Program-made: the position numbers and the translations under genes
Shown: piece by piece, positions 1-9,211 of the stretch
Layout of the letters: the number at the start of each line of letters is the position of its first letter
How positions within the stretch are numbered: the stretch's first letter is position 1
Notes under the pieces: model-generated
The model's input: the letters and a program-made list of their open reading frames with translations, nothing else
Database searches by the model: none
What the model was told of the DNA's origin: nothing
Assembly (NCBI RefSeq): GCF_017315705.1
Contig: NZ_JAFLRF010000010.1
Coordinates: forward strand, 32,770 to 96,769
Source: Trinickia mobilis
Lineage (GTDB): Bacteria > Pseudomonadota > Gammaproteobacteria > Burkholderiales > Burkholderiaceae
Length of the DNA: 64,000 bases
Direction: 5' to 3'

Positions 1-12
1 GCAGGAGTTGTC

Positions 13-831
13 ATGGATTCGAACGCATCACTTCAGTCAGAGCAAGCCGGAGCGGGTTTGCTCGAAATCGAACGCGACGCGTACGGCGTGCGAGGCGTCG
101 TGCGTGTCACGCTGAACCGGCCCGACGCGTTCAACGCGTTGTCCGAGGGACTGCTCGACGAACTGCACAAGACGCTGACGGCGATCGCGCAATCGGACGC
201 GCGCGTCGTCGTGATCGGCGGAGCGGGGCGCGCGTTTTGCGCGGGACACGACCTGAAGGAAATGCGCGCGGCGCCGTCGCTCGATTACTACAAGACGCTG
301 TTTGCGCGCTGCTCGCGATTGATGATGACGATCCAGCACATGCCACAGCCGGTGATCGCGCGCGTGCATGGCTTGGCGACGGCGGCCGGCTGTCAGCTCG
401 TCGCGATGTGCGATCTCGCGGTGGCTGCCGATATCGCGCGCTTTGCGGTGTCGGGCGTCAATCTCGGTCTCTTCTGCGCGACGCCGAGCGTGCCGCTGTC
501 GCGCAACCTGTCGCGCAAGGCCGCGCTAGAAATGCTGCTGACCGGCGATTTCATCGATGCGACCAAGGCGCGTCAGCTTGGGCTCGTCAATCGCGTCGCG
601 CCGCTCGATGCGCTCGACAAAGAGATCGCCGAGCTGGCGTCGAGCATCTGCGCGAAACCGGTGCAAGCAGTGAGCGCGGGCAAGGCGCTGTTCTACCGGC
701 AACTGGAGATGGGTGTCGAAGCGGCCTACCAGCTCGCAGGCCAGACGATGGCCTGCAACATGATGGAGGAGTCGGCGCTCGAAGGCGTGCAGGCATTTAT
801 CGAGAAGCGCGCGCCGAACTGGCCGCGTTAA
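13..831 (+). CDS. Enoyl-CoA hydratase/isomerase (crotonase) family protein, ECHDC3-like
   Basis: A 272-residue crotonase-fold protein, expected to be cytosolic and to act on an acyl-CoA. The family landmarks are TLNRPDAFNAL near residue 34, the CoA-binding AFCAGHDLKEM near 75 and the oxyanion-hole stretch VHGLATAAGC near 118. Where classical hydratases have the first catalytic Glu (GGCELA), this protein reads GCQLVA. The region of the second Glu reads GVNLGLFCATP. Both catalytic acids therefore seem to be absent, as in the ECHDC3 branch, so ordinary hydratase activity is doubtful. The ATG at 13 follows a GGAG Shine-Dalgarno sequence at 4-7. The alpha/beta hydrolase gene downstream is convergent. 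The family is certain; the substrate is unknown. Confidence 0.9.
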   Translation: MDSNASLQSEQAGAGLLEIERDAYGVRGVVRVTLNRPDAFNALSEGLLDELHKTLTAIAQSDARVVVIGGAGRAFCAGHDLKEMRAAPSLDYYKTLFARCSRLMMTIQHMPQPVIARVHGLATAAGCQLVAMCDLAVAADIARFAVSGVNLGLFCATPSVPLSRNLSRKAALEMLLTGDFIDATKARQLGLVNRVAPLDALDKEIAELASSICAKPVQAVSAGKALFYRQLEMGVEAAYQLAGQTMACNMMEESALEGVQAFIEKRAPNWPR

Positions 832-894
832 ACGAGCCGCGGAACACGATTCGCGCCGTGACGGACGACGCGCTCCTCGTTTGCGCACGCCGCG

Positions 895-1833
895 TCAGAC
901 GTGCGCATCGATCCATTCAATCAGCGCCCCGATGACGCGCTCGCGATCGAGATCGTTCATCGTTTCGTGATAGCTGCCTTCGTAAAGCGTGAGCGTGCGA
1001 TCGGCCGAACCGGCGCGCGCCGCGAAATCGCGGCTGCCTTCGGGCTCGGTGAGCTTGTCCACGGTGCCGTGGAAGACGAGCACGGGGAGCGAGAGCGTCG
1101 CCCGGCGGTTCTCGATGCGCGCCATCGCCTCCAATATTTCCGCACCGGTGCGTGCCGGAACCGGCCCGTGATGCACCAGCGCATCCGCGCGATTGGCCGC
1201 GACTACGGCCGGGTCGCGCGCGAGCAGCACGGCGTCGATCTTCATCGCGGGAAAGCGCGGCCAGACGCGGCTGATGAGCCGGCTCGCGGCGATCATCCAG
1301 CGGGGCACGTCGCGGCCTGGAGCGAGCGCGGGGCTCGACAAGATCAAACCAGCGAGCGCATGCCCGCTCGGCCTCGGACGCTCCAGCGCATGCAGCGCGG
1401 CAATCGTGCCGCCCATGCTGTGCCCCATCAGGAACAGCGGGGTGTGCTCCCGTGCGGCGAGTTCGAGCAGCGCGTCGGCATCGAGCAGATAGCGATCGAA
1501 ACGTTCGACCCAGGCACGCTCGCCGGGCGAGCGGCCGTGTCCGCGCAGATCGACCGCCACGACTTCGATCCCCGCGGCATTGAGGCAGGCGGCGAGCGCC
1601 TGATAGCGGCCCGCGTGCTCGGCAAGTCCATGGATCAGCGCGACGGTCGCGCGCGGCTCGCCGACGGCGGGCCAACGGTAGGACACGAGGTCGATGCCGT
1701 CGCTGGTGCCGACGGTGTTGATGAACGGCGGGCGCGTCAGCTTCGATAGGGGTTCGTTTGTCCGGACGGGTACGTTCATCGCCATCGTCGCGCAGGCTCC
1801 ATGTTTGTCGTTCGATTCGATCCGCTCGATCAT
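895..1833 (-). CDS. Alpha/beta hydrolase, monoacylglycerol lipase/lysophospholipase type
   Basis: A 312-residue serine hydrolase of the Hydrolase_4 family, which cleaves monoacylglycerols or lysophospholipids. The strand beginning VALIHGLAEHAGRY is typical of the family. The nucleophile elbow is GHSMGG (Ser in LFLMGHSMGGTIAA), the acid is probably the Asp of HGTVDKLTEP, and the catalytic His lies in GSYHETMND near the C-terminus. No signal peptide is seen, so it is probably cytosolic. The start is uncertain: an internal ATG at 1785 (MAMNVPV) has a GGAG-like sequence upstream and would shorten the protein by 16 residues. The gene is convergent with the crotonase gene and divergent from metNI. 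Confidence 0.9.
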   Translation of the reverse strand: MIERIESNDKHGACATMAMNVPVRTNEPLSKLTRPPFINTVGTSDGIDLVSYRWPAVGEPRATVALIHGLAEHAGRYQALAACLNAAGIEVVAVDLRGHGRSPGERAWVERFDRYLLDADALLELAAREHTPLFLMGHSMGGTIAALHALERPRPSGHALAGLILSSPALAPGRDVPRWMIAASRLISRVWPRFPAMKIDAVLLARDPAVVAANRADALVHHGPVPARTGAEILEAMARIENRRATLSLPVLVFHGTVDKLTEPEGSRDFAARAGSADRTLTLYEGSYHETMNDLDRERVIGALIEWIDAHV

Positions 1834-1919
1834 AGTCGGAGTCGCCGGTCATTCATAAGCACGCGCGAACGTCACCGACCTCTAATTCCATTTCGTTATT
1901 AAGCGTTCGAAATCGATTG

Positions 1920-1960
1920 TTAGGTCCCCATTGCACGATGCGGTAAAATCGGCGACCTAA
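1920..1960 (+). promoter_or_regulatory. Probable metNI promoter inside a 7-bp inverted repeat
   Basis: TTAGGTC (1920-1926) and GACCTAA (1954-1960) form a perfect 7-bp inverted repeat. Within it TAAAAT (1944-1949) fits a -10 element, with TTAGGT (1920-1925) 18 bp upstream as a weak -35. The arms could form an operator over the promoter of metNI. This is read from sequence only; the transcription start is not known. Confidence 0.35.
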
Positions 1961-1971
1961 TTCATAAGAGC

Positions 1972-2019
1972 AACGGCGGGCAACTGTTGAGACACACGCC
2001 TCAACAGCCATCCGCCGTT
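1972..2019 (+). promoter_or_regulatory. Two-tier hairpin in the metN leader
   Basis: AACGGCGG (1972-1979) pairs perfectly with CCGCCGTT (2012-2019). Inside it CTGTTGAG (1984-1991) pairs perfectly with CTCAACAG (2000-2007). The two stems are separated by a 4+4 nt internal loop and closed by an 8-nt apical loop. The structure ends 9 nt before the metN ATG and runs into a T-rich stretch, so it could act as an attenuator or cover the ribosome binding site. It does not match a riboswitch class that I recognise. Confidence 0.5.
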
Positions 2020-2028
2020 TTCGTTTTC

Positions 2029-3063
2029 ATGATCGAACTGCGCAACCTATCACAGCGCTTCGAGGGGCCTCGGGGCTGGGTCGAAGCGCTGCATAACGTC
2101 AATTTGACGATTCCGGCGGGGGAAATCTTCGGCATCATCGGGCGCAGCGGCGCGGGCAAGAGCACGCTCGTGCGCGCGATCAACCTGCTGACGCGGCCGA
2201 CCGAAGGCAATGTCGTCGTCGGCGCCCGGGACCTCACGACGCTGCCCGCGCCGGCGCTGCGCGAAGCGCGCCGCGAGATCGGGATGATCTTTCAGCACTT
2301 CAATCTCTTGAGCTCGCGCACGGTGTTCGGCAACGTCGCGCTGCCGCTCGAACTCGCGGGCATGAAGCGCGCCGAGATCGAAGCGACCGTGCTGCCGCTT
2401 CTGGATCTCGTCGGGCTGTCCGCGCAGAAGGACCGCTATCCGGCGCAGATCAGCGGCGGGCAGAAGCAGCGCGTCGGCATTGCGCGTGCGCTCGCGAGCA
2501 AGCCGAAGGTGCTGCTCTCCGACGAAGCAACGTCCGCGCTCGACCCCGAAACCACGCGCGCGATCCTCGATCTGCTCAAGCGCATCAACCGCGAGCTCGG
2601 GCTCACGATCGTGCTGATCACGCACCAGATGGAAGTCATCAAGCAGGTGTGCGACCGGGTCGCGGTGCTCGACGCGGGGCGCGTCGTCGAAACGGGCAAT
2701 GTCGTCGACGTCTTCCTGCAGCCGCACCACGAAGTCACGCGCGCGCTGCTCGGCGACGTGATTGCGCAGGAACTGCCGCCCGCGATGAAGGCGCGCGTTG
2801 CCGAGCGCCTGAAGACGGGTAGCGGCCACCTGCTGCGGCTCGCGTTCACCGGCTCGGGCGTCGACCAGCCGATTCTCTCGGAGACGATTCGCCGCTACGA
2901 GCTGGACTTCAACATCCTGCACGGCCAGATCGACGAGATCCAAGGGCAGGCGTTCGGTTCGCTCGCGGTGCTGGCGGGCGGCGAGCCCGCGAAGATTGCT
3001 GATGCCATGGCGTACCTGCGTACGCAAGGCGTCGTGGTGGAGGAGCTGTCGTATGTTGAGTGA
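2029..3063 (+). CDS. metN: Methionine ABC transporter ATP-binding protein MetN
   Basis: A 344-residue ATPase of the D-/L-methionine importer MetNIQ, located on the cytosolic face of the inner membrane. It has a Walker [10 protein letters not shown] near residue 39, a Q-loop (MIFQHFNLL), the ABC signature SGGQKQR, a Walker B region [12 protein letters not shown], and the C-terminal NIL/ACT-like domain that senses methionine (residues about 265-344). The ATG at 2029 (MIELRN) is chosen over an upstream TTG at 1987 because the upstream codon lies inside the leader hairpin and adds non-family residues. The stop codon overlaps the start of metI by 11 nt, implying translational coupling. The length matches the family. 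Confidence 0.96.
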   Translation: MIELRNLSQRFEGPRGWVEALHNVNLTIPAGEIFGIIGRSGAGKSTLVRAINLLTRPTEGNVVVGARDLTTLPAPALREARREIGMIFQHFNLLSSRTVFGNVALPLELAGMKRAEIEATVLPLLDLVGLSAQKDRYPAQISGGQKQRVGIARALASKPKVLLSDEATSALDPETTRAILDLLKRINRELGLTIVLITHQMEVIKQVCDRVAVLDAGRVVETGNVVDVFLQPHHEVTRALLGDVIAQELPPAMKARVAERLKTGSGHLLRLAFTGSGVDQPILSETIRRYELDFNILHGQIDEIQGQAFGSLAVLAGGEPAKIADAMAYLRTQGVVVEELSYVE

Positions 3064-3706
3064 AATGTTCGATATGTTCGTGCAGTCGTTCTGGGAGACG
3101 CTCATCATGGTGGGCATCTCCGGCGCAGTCGGCGCGCTCTTCGGGCTGCCGCTCGGCGTGCTGCTGTATCTGACCGACCGCCAGGGCGTCCTGCAGAACG
3201 TCGCCATGAATCGCGTCGCCGGGACCATCGTCAATGCGGTGCGCTCGACGCCGTTCATCATCCTGCTCGTGCTCGTGATTCCGGTGACGAGGCTCGTCGT
3301 GGGGTCGTCGATCGGGACCGCAGCCGCCGTCGTGCCGCTCACGATCGCCGCGGCGCCGTTCATTGCGCGGCTCGTCGAGACGGCGCTGCGCGAAGTCGAC
3401 CGCGGTCTCATTGAAGCCGCGCAGGCGATGGGCGCGACCACGGGCCAGATCGTCTTCAAGGTGCTGTTGCCGGAAGCGCTCCCGGGCGTGGCCGCGGGGC
3501 TCACGATCACGTTCGTGTCGCTGGTCGGCTATTCGGCGATGGCCGGCGCGATCGGCGGCGGCGGGCTGGGCGACCTCGGCATTCGTTACGGCTACCAGCG
3601 CTACGAGCCGACGGTGATGTGGGTGGTCGTCGCGATCCTGATCGTGTTCGTGCAGCTTGCACAATCATTCGGCGACTGGCTGGTGCGGCGTCTCAGTCAC
3701 AAATGA
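3053..3706 (+). CDS. metI: Methionine ABC transporter permease MetI
   Basis: A 217-residue inner-membrane permease of the methionine importer, the same length as E. coli MetI. It has about five hydrophobic segments and the EAA-type loop that contacts MetN ([20 protein letters not shown], residues about 122-141). The ATG at 3053 (MLSEMF) overlaps the end of metN. A complete metQ would normally follow, but only a possible relic is present here (3765-3854) before the terminator at 3882. The periplasmic methionine-binding subunit must therefore be encoded elsewhere, or the transporter uses another binding protein. Confidence 0.95.
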   Translation: MLSEMFDMFVQSFWETLIMVGISGAVGALFGLPLGVLLYLTDRQGVLQNVAMNRVAGTIVNAVRSTPFIILLVLVIPVTRLVVGSSIGTAAAVVPLTIAAAPFIARLVETALREVDRGLIEAAQAMGATTGQIVFKVLLPEALPGVAAGLTITFVSLVGYSAMAGAIGGGGLGDLGIRYGYQRYEPTVMWVVVAILIVFVQLAQSFGDWLVRRLSHK

Positions 3707-3764
3707 TAGACACGCGCGGCAGGGTTTACGTCTGCCGCTCCACAAGCTACGGAAAAGGCCCGCC

Positions 3765-3854
3765 CTGCAACGTCGTTTCATTCTCAAGCCCGCGGCTGCA
3801 AGATCATCCGCGTTGCGGACACGGTCATGCTCCCTATGGGCGTCTTTTACATGA
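3765..3854 (+). pseudogene. Possible 5' relic of metQ (periplasmic methionine-binding protein)
   Basis: Just after metI, a GGAAAAGG sequence at about 3751 is followed by a CTG-initiated frame reading LQRRFILKPAAA. This resembles the basic start of a signal peptide, and it sits exactly where metQ begins in metNIQ operons. The frame soon stops (3852-3854). Another frame from about 3805 reads ADTVMLPMGVFYMNRRG and stops at 3868. No full-length binding-protein gene fits before the terminator at 3882. I infer a deleted or decayed metQ. The similarity is short, and this could simply be leader-like noise. Confidence 0.35.
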
Positions 3855-3881
3855 ACCGCCGCGGTTAGGGACGCCTATCGA

Positions 3882-3911
3882 AAACCCGGACTTGGCGTCC
3901 GGGTTTCTTTG
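3882..3911 (+). terminator. Intrinsic terminator after metNI
   Basis: AAACCCGGAC (3882-3891) and GTCCGGGTTT (3897-3906) form a perfect 10-bp stem with a 5-nt loop, followed by a T-rich tail. It ends the metNI unit before etfB. Confidence 0.85.
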
Positions 3912-4055
3912 CGCTTAAAATAGCACGATCGTTCGTTAAATCCGGGCGCTGACCGGAGCGAAATCCTCGATACATGCAACCCTGGTGCGGCTGGCGCGTT
4001 AGCTATCGCTATAATGGCCGCTGGGTTGACGTATTCGTAACTTTGGAGCGTGTGC

Positions 4056-4805
4056 ATGAAAATCTTGGTGCCAGTCAAGCGCGTAGTCGACTACAACGTG
4101 AAAGTCCGCGTGAAGTCGGACAACACGGGTGTGGACATCGCGAATGTGAAGATGTCGATGAACCCGTTCGACGAAATCGCGGTGGAAGAGGCGGTTCGCC
4201 TGAAGGAAGCCGGCGTGGCGACGGAAGTGATCGCGGTGTCGGCCGGTGTGGCGCAATGCCAGGAGACGCTGCGCACGGCGCTCGCGATCGGCGCGGACCG
4301 CGCGATCCTGATCGACTCGAACGAAGACCTGCAGCCGTTGGCTGTGGCCAAGCTGCTCAAGGCAGTGGTCGATAAAGAACAGCCGCAGCTGGTGATCCTC
4401 GGCAAGCAAGCGATCGACGACGACTCGAACCAAACGGGCCAGATGCTGGCGGCGCTCGCGAGCCTGCCGCAAGCGACGTTCGCCTCGAAGGTCGTGATCG
4501 CCGACGGCCGTGCGACGGTGACGCGCGAAGTGGACGGCGGCGCTGAAACGCTGTCGCTCAAGCTCCCCGCGGTGGTCACCACCGATCTGCGCCTGAACGA
4601 GCCGCGCTACGTGACGCTGCCGAACATCATGAAGGCGAAGAAGAAACCGCTCGAAACGTTGAAGCCTGAAGACCTTGGCGTGAACGTCGCGCCGCGCCTG
4701 AAGACGCTGAAGGTCACCGAGCCTCCGAAGCGCAGCGCTGGCGTGATGGTGCCGGACGTGAAGACGCTGGTCGAGAAGCTGAAGACCGAAGCCAAGGTAC
4801 TGTAA
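4056..4805 (+). CDS. etfB: Electron transfer flavoprotein beta subunit EtfB
   Basis: A 249-residue EtfB that pairs with EtfA to carry electrons from acyl-CoA dehydrogenases to ETF-quinone oxidoreductase. It begins [18 protein letters not shown] and contains the conserved [16 protein letters not shown] and the ETF-beta signature around [25 protein letters not shown], where AMP binds. The ATG at 4056 is preferred to the GTG two codons upstream because it matches the conserved MKI start. A TATAAT -10 candidate lies at 4010-4015. It is followed after 22 nt by etfA. Confidence 0.96.
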   Translation: MKILVPVKRVVDYNVKVRVKSDNTGVDIANVKMSMNPFDEIAVEEAVRLKEAGVATEVIAVSAGVAQCQETLRTALAIGADRAILIDSNEDLQPLAVAKLLKAVVDKEQPQLVILGKQAIDDDSNQTGQMLAALASLPQATFASKVVIADGRATVTREVDGGAETLSLKLPAVVTTDLRLNEPRYVTLPNIMKAKKKPLETLKPEDLGVNVAPRLKTLKVTEPPKRSAGVMVPDVKTLVEKLKTEAKVL

Positions 4806-4827
4806 GACGGACGCGGAGACGAAAGAG

Positions 4828-5763
4828 ATGACGATTCTGGTAATTGCCGAACACGACAACGCGTCGATCAAGGGCGCCACGCTGAACACGGTCGCCGCTG
4901 CACAGAAGATTGGCGGCGACATTCACCTGCTGGTGGCGGGCCACAACGCGCAAGCCGCGGCAGAACAAGCCGCGAAGATCGGCGGTGTGAGCAAGGTGCT
5001 GCTCGCCGACGCGCCGCAACTGGCCGAAGGCCTGGCGGAAAACGTCGAAGCGACGGTGCTGAACATCGCGAAGGATTACTCGCACATCCTCGCGCCGGCC
5101 ACACCCTACGGCAAGAACATCGCGCCGCGCATCGCGGCGAAGCTCGACGTGGCGCAGATCAGCGAAATCACCGCGGTCGATTCGCCCGATACGTTCGAGC
5201 GCCCGATCTACGCGGGCAACGCGATCGCGACGGTGCAGTCGATCGATCCGATCAAGGTGATCACGGTGCGCGCGACCGGATTTGATGCGGTGGCAGCGGA
5301 AGGCGGCAGCGCCGCGGTCGAGAAGATCGAAGCCGCAGCCGACGCCGGCATTTCGCAGTTCGTGAACCGCGAAGTGACGAAGTTGGATCGCCCGGAATTG
5401 ACGAGCGCGACGATCATCGTGTCGGGCGGCCGGGGCTTGGGCAGCGGCGAGAACTACACGAAGGTGCTCGAGCCGTTGGCGGACAAGCTGAACGCGGCGC
5501 TCGGCGCCTCGCGCGCGGCGGTCGATGCGGGCTATGTGCCGAACGACTACCAAGTGGGGCAGACGGGCAAGATCGTCGCGCCGCAGCTGTACGTCGCAGT
5601 CGGCATTTCGGGGGCGATCCAGCACTTGGCCGGCATGAAGGACTCGAAGGTGATCGTCGCGATCAACAAGGACCCGGAAGCGCCGATCTTCAGCGTGGCT
5701 GACTACGGTCTCGTCGGCGATCTTTTCACGGTCGTGCCGGAACTCGTCAGCGAACTCGGCTGA
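4828..5763 (+). CDS. etfA: Electron transfer flavoprotein alpha subunit EtfA
   Basis: A 311-residue EtfA, the FAD-binding subunit of ETF. The N-terminal alpha/beta domain starts [11 protein letters not shown]. The C-terminal FAD domain has [13 protein letters not shown] (about 197-209), [20 protein letters not shown] (about 247-266) and [10 protein letters not shown] (about 281-290), all family hallmarks. It forms an operon with etfB and is followed by a terminator and an acyl-CoA dehydrogenase gene, the usual electron donor. Length and motifs are normal. Confidence 0.96.
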   Translation: MTILVIAEHDNASIKGATLNTVAAAQKIGGDIHLLVAGHNAQAAAEQAAKIGGVSKVLLADAPQLAEGLAENVEATVLNIAKDYSHILAPATPYGKNIAPRIAAKLDVAQISEITAVDSPDTFERPIYAGNAIATVQSIDPIKVITVRATGFDAVAAEGGSAAVEKIEAAADAGISQFVNREVTKLDRPELTSATIIVSGGRGLGSGENYTKVLEPLADKLNAALGASRAAVDAGYVPNDYQVGQTGKIVAPQLYVAVGISGAIQHLAGMKDSKVIVAINKDPEAPIFSVADYGLVGDLFTVVPELVSELG

Positions 5764-5817
5764 CCGAAGTCAAGGCCGCGTCCTGCGGCGTCCGGCAACA
5801 ATAAGACTAAGCAAGCG

Positions 5818-5843
5818 AAGGGGCGCAGTACGCGCCCCTTTTT
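5818..5843 (+). terminator. Intrinsic terminator after etfBA
   Basis: AAGGGGCGC (5818-5826) and GCGCCCCTT (5832-5840) make a 9-bp perfect stem with a 5-nt loop and a T5 tract ending at 5843. Confidence 0.88.
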
Positions 5844-5863
5844 CATATCCACTGGAGGACACA

Positions 5864-7654
5864 ATGAGCTACACCGCGCCCATCAAGGACATGCTGTTCG
5901 TGATGAAGGAACTGGCGGGCCTCGATGACGTTGCAGCGTTGCCGGGTTTCGAGGACGCCACGTTGGAGACGGCTCAGGCCGTGCTGGACGAAGCCGCAAA
6001 GCTGTGCGGCGAGGTGCTTGCGCCGCTGAATGTCGAAGGCGACCGCAACCCGAGCAGTTGGCGCGACGGAGTGGTGACGGCGTCGCCCGGCTTCAAGGAC
6101 GCGTTCCGGCAGTTCGCCGAAGGCGGCTGGCAGGGCGTGCAGCATCCGGCGGACTATGAGGGGCAGGGCTTGCCGAAGCTCATCGGGACGCCGTGTGTCG
6201 AGATGCTCAACGCGGCGAATCTGTCGTTTGCGGTCTGTCCGCTTTTGACCGACGGCGCGATCGAAGCGCTGTTGACGGCCGGCAGCGAAGAACAGAAGCA
6301 ACGCTTCGTGCCAAAGCTGATTTCCGGCGAGTGGACCGGCACGATGAACCTGACCGAGCCGCAGGCCGGTTCCGATCTCGCTTTGGTGCGCACGCGCGCC
6401 GAACCGCAAGGCGACGGCACGTACCGCATCTTCGGCACGAAGATCTTCATCACGTGGGGCGAGCACGATATGACGGACAACATCGTCCACCTCGTTCTTG
6501 CCCGCCTGCCGGATGCGCCCGAAGGCGTGAAGGGCATTTCGCTCTTCATCGTCTCGAAGTTCATGATCAACGACGACGATTCGCTCGGCGCGCGCAACGA
6601 CGTGCACTGCGTGTCGATCGAGCACAAGCTCGGCATCAAGGCGAGCCCGACCGCGGTCCTGCAGTTCGGCGACCGCGGCGGCGCGATCGGCTATCTCGTC
6701 GGCGAGGAAAATCGCGGCCTCGAATACATGTTCATCATGATGAATGCGGCGCGTTTCGCGGTCGGCATTCAGGGTATTGGCGTCGCGGATCGCGCTTATC
6801 AGAAGGCCGTCGCCTACGCGAAGGAGCGCGTGCAGAGCCGCCCGGTCGACGGCACGGCTAAGCAATCGGTGACGATCATCCATCATCCCGACGTGCGCCG
6901 CATGTTGGCGTCGATGCGCGCGCTGACTGAAGGCGCTCGCGCGCTTGCGTACGTGGCGGCCGCGCATTGCGATATCGCGCATCGTCACGCTGACGAAGCG
7001 GTGCGGGCGGAGCATCAAGCGATCTACGAATATCTGGTGCCGGTCGTGAAGGGCTGGAGCACGGAGATGTCGATCGACGTCGCGAGTCTCGGCGTGCAGG
7101 TGCACGGCGGGATGGGCTTCATCGAAGAGACGGGCGCGGCGCAGTTCTATCGCGACGCGCGCATTCTGCCGATTTACGAAGGTACGACCGCGATTCAGGC
7201 CAACGACCTGATCGGCCGCAAAACGCTGCGCGACGGCGGCGCGGTTGCGAAGCAGCTGCTCGCGGACGTCGCGCTGACCGTCGACGCGCTCGCGGCCCGC
7301 GAAGGCGCCGCGTTCGCTTCGATGCGCGAACAGCTCGCGAACGGGCATCGCGCGTTTGCCGCGGTCGTCGACTACGTGCTGTCCAACGCGAAGCGCGATC
7401 CGAACGCGGTGTTTGCCGGCAGCGTGCCGTATCTGAAGCTCGCCGGCGTCGTGCTGTGCGGCTGGCAAATGGCGCGCGCGCTCCTGGCGGCTGCCGCCAA
7501 CGAGGCCGGCGATCCGTCGTTCTACGGCGCGAAGATCGCGACTGCGCGTTTCTATGCCGAGCATGTGTTGCCGCAGGCGGCGGCGCTCGAAGCGTCGATC
7601 GTTAGCGCGAAGGGCGGGGAGGGTGTGCTCGCGTTGTCAGAAGACCAGTTCTGA
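5864..7654 (+). CDS. Acyl-CoA dehydrogenase with C-terminal extension domain
   Basis: A 596-residue FAD-dependent acyl-CoA dehydrogenase of the long DmdC/FadE-like type, which oxidises an acyl-CoA and passes electrons to ETF. Motifs are TMNLTEPQAGSDLALVRTRA (flavin/substrate contact), KIFITWGEHDM, the FAD-binding VQVHGGMGFIEETGAAQFYR and the catalytic-base region LPIYEGTTAIQANDLIGRK (Glu in IYEGTT). A C-terminal helical domain follows (about 470-590), typical of this longer subfamily. A good GGAGG lies at 5854. The position directly after etfBA supports a fatty-acid or branched-chain acyl-CoA role; the chain-length preference is unknown. Confidence 0.94.
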   Translation: MSYTAPIKDMLFVMKELAGLDDVAALPGFEDATLETAQAVLDEAAKLCGEVLAPLNVEGDRNPSSWRDGVVTASPGFKDAFRQFAEGGWQGVQHPADYEGQGLPKLIGTPCVEMLNAANLSFAVCPLLTDGAIEALLTAGSEEQKQRFVPKLISGEWTGTMNLTEPQAGSDLALVRTRAEPQGDGTYRIFGTKIFITWGEHDMTDNIVHLVLARLPDAPEGVKGISLFIVSKFMINDDDSLGARNDVHCVSIEHKLGIKASPTAVLQFGDRGGAIGYLVGEENRGLEYMFIMMNAARFAVGIQGIGVADRAYQKAVAYAKERVQSRPVDGTAKQSVTIIHHPDVRRMLASMRALTEGARALAYVAAAHCDIAHRHADEAVRAEHQAIYEYLVPVVKGWSTEMSIDVASLGVQVHGGMGFIEETGAAQFYRDARILPIYEGTTAIQANDLIGRKTLRDGGAVAKQLLADVALTVDALAAREGAAFASMREQLANGHRAFAAVVDYVLSNAKRDPNAVFAGSVPYLKLAGVVLCGWQMARALLAAAANEAGDPSFYGAKIATARFYAEHVLPQAAALEASIVSAKGGEGVLALSEDQF

Positions 7655-7688
7655 CGGCGGCAGCGCAGTTGCTTTCTTAGGAGCAATA

Positions 7689-7725
7689 GCAAAGGGCGCC
7701 TGATCGTGGATCAGACGCCCTTTGC
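7689..7725. terminator. Bidirectional terminator between acyl-CoA dehydrogenase and dadA
   Basis: GCAAAGGGCG (7689-7698) pairs with CGCCCTTTGC (7716-7725). CTGATC/GATCAG extends the stem after one mismatch and closes on a 3-nt loop. It lies between convergent genes, and A/T-rich flanks allow termination in both directions. Confidence 0.75.
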
Positions 7726-7780
7726 CTTTGTGCTGTCGAGTCAGCGGCCTTGCGGCGGCATATCCCCGGCCGAGATCTTG

Positions 7781-9067
7781 TTAAGCGTAAGCCGGCCGAC
7801 CCGTGCCGCCGGTGTCGCCGAGATAGCGATGCACCGACAGATCGCCCGATTGAATCGCCGGCTGCTTGCCCGAGATCAAGTCGGCGAGCAGTTGGCCGGA
7901 GCCGCAGGACATCGTCCAGCCGAGCGTGCCATGACCGGTGTTCGTGAACAGGTTCGACACGGGCGTGCGGCCGACGATCGGCGTGCCGTCCGGCGTCATC
8001 GGGCGCAGGCCGGTCCACGACGTGGCCTTCGACGTATCGCCGCCGCCCGGGAACAGGTCGTTCACGCACATTTCGAGCGTCTCGCGGCGCGCCTGGCGCA
8101 GCGTCTTGTCGAAGCCGACGATCTCCGCCATGCCGCCGACGCGAATCCGGTCGTCAAAGCGCGTGATCGCGATCTTGTACGTTTCGTCGAGCACCGTCGA
8201 TACCGGTGCTTTCGCGGCATTGACGATGGGCGCGGTGATCGAATAGCCCTTGAGCGGGTAAACCGGGATCTTCACGACGCTCGACAGGAACTGCGTCGAG
8301 TACGATCCGAGCGCGACGACATAGGTGTCCGCGCGGATCATTTCCGTGCCGCACTGCACGCCGCTGATGCGGTCGCCGGACATTGCCAGCGCGTCGATCG
8401 GCGTGTTGAAGCGGAACTTGACGCCCAGTTGCTCAGCGAGCGCTGCAAGGCGTGTCGTGAAGAGTTGGCAGTCGCCGGTTTCGTCGCCGGGCAGGCGCAG
8501 GCCGCCGGTCAGCTTGTGCGACGTTGCCGCGAGGGCCGGTTCGGCTTCGGCCAACTCGCTCGGGCTCAGCAATTCGAACGGCACGTTCGCTTCCTTGAGC
8601 ACCGCTATGTCTTTCGCGGCGCCGTCGAGTTGCTGCTGCGTGCGGAAAAGCTGGAGCGTGCCGCCAGTGCGCCCTTCGTACTCGATGCCGGTGTCGGCGC
8701 GCAGCGCTTGCAGGCAGTCGCGGCTGTACTCGGCGAGCCGGACCATGCGGCCCTTGTTGACGGCGTAGCGCTCGGCCGTGCAGTTTTGCAGCATCTGCCA
8801 CATCCAGCGCAATTGAAATTGTGTGCCGTCGAGCCGGATGGCGAGCGGCGCGTGCTTCTGGAACATCCATTTGACGGCCTTGAGCGGCACGCCCGGCGCC
8901 GCCCACGGCGCGGCGTAGCCCGGCGAGATCTGGCCGGCGTTGGCAAAGCTGGTTTCGAGCGCCGGGCCGGCCTCGCGGTCGATCACGGTGACTTCGTGTC
9001 CCGCACGTGCAAGATAATAAGCAGTCGTCGTCCCGACGACCCCGCTGCCTAAAACGACGACTCGCAT
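7781..9067 (-). CDS. dadA: D-amino acid dehydrogenase small subunit DadA
   Basis: A 428-residue FAD flavoenzyme that deaminates D-alanine and other D-amino acids to 2-oxo acids at the inner membrane. The N-terminus [20 protein letters not shown] carries the GxGxxG dinucleotide fold. It has the DadA-typical [17 protein letters not shown] and [13 protein letters not shown], and the C-terminal [18 protein letters not shown] and [23 protein letters not shown]. The length fits the family (about 430). It is divergent from an Lrp-type regulator gene at 9212, the usual dadR-dadA arrangement, so amino-acid-responsive control is likely. No alanine racemase gene is adjacent. Confidence 0.96.
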   Translation of the reverse strand: MRVVVLGSGVVGTTTAYYLARAGHEVTVIDREAGPALETSFANAGQISPGYAAPWAAPGVPLKAVKWMFQKHAPLAIRLDGTQFQLRWMWQMLQNCTAERYAVNKGRMVRLAEYSRDCLQALRADTGIEYEGRTGGTLQLFRTQQQLDGAAKDIAVLKEANVPFELLSPSELAEAEPALAATSHKLTGGLRLPGDETGDCQLFTTRLAALAEQLGVKFRFNTPIDALAMSGDRISGVQCGTEMIRADTYVVALGSYSTQFLSSVVKIPVYPLKGYSITAPIVNAAKAPVSTVLDETYKIAITRFDDRIRVGGMAEIVGFDKTLRQARRETLEMCVNDLFPGGGDTSKATSWTGLRPMTPDGTPIVGRTPVSNLFTNTGHGTLGWTMSCGSGQLLADLISGKQPAIQSGDLSVHRYLGDTGGTGRPAYA

Positions 9068-9148
9068 AGCTACTCCCAGTAGGTTTTTTTGCGGTTCGGG
9101 CCAATGCGGTCAATAACCTTGATGTGCCCGATAGGTCTAGTGTTATCC

Positions 9149-9163
9149 GCTATAATATTTAGC
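9149..9163. promoter_or_regulatory. Candidate Lrp-type operator in the dadA/regulator intergenic region
   Basis: GCTATAATATTTAGC is a 15-mer with GCTA/TAGC arms around an AT-rich centre, the general shape of Lrp/AsnC sites. It overlaps a TATAAT (9151-9156) in the 144-bp AT-rich gap between dadA and the regulator gene. It is an inference from shape and position only. Confidence 0.35.
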
Positions 9164-9211
9164 AATATGTAGTTTTTGTTATCGTATTTTTTACGTTTCT
9201 GGTAAAAGAAC

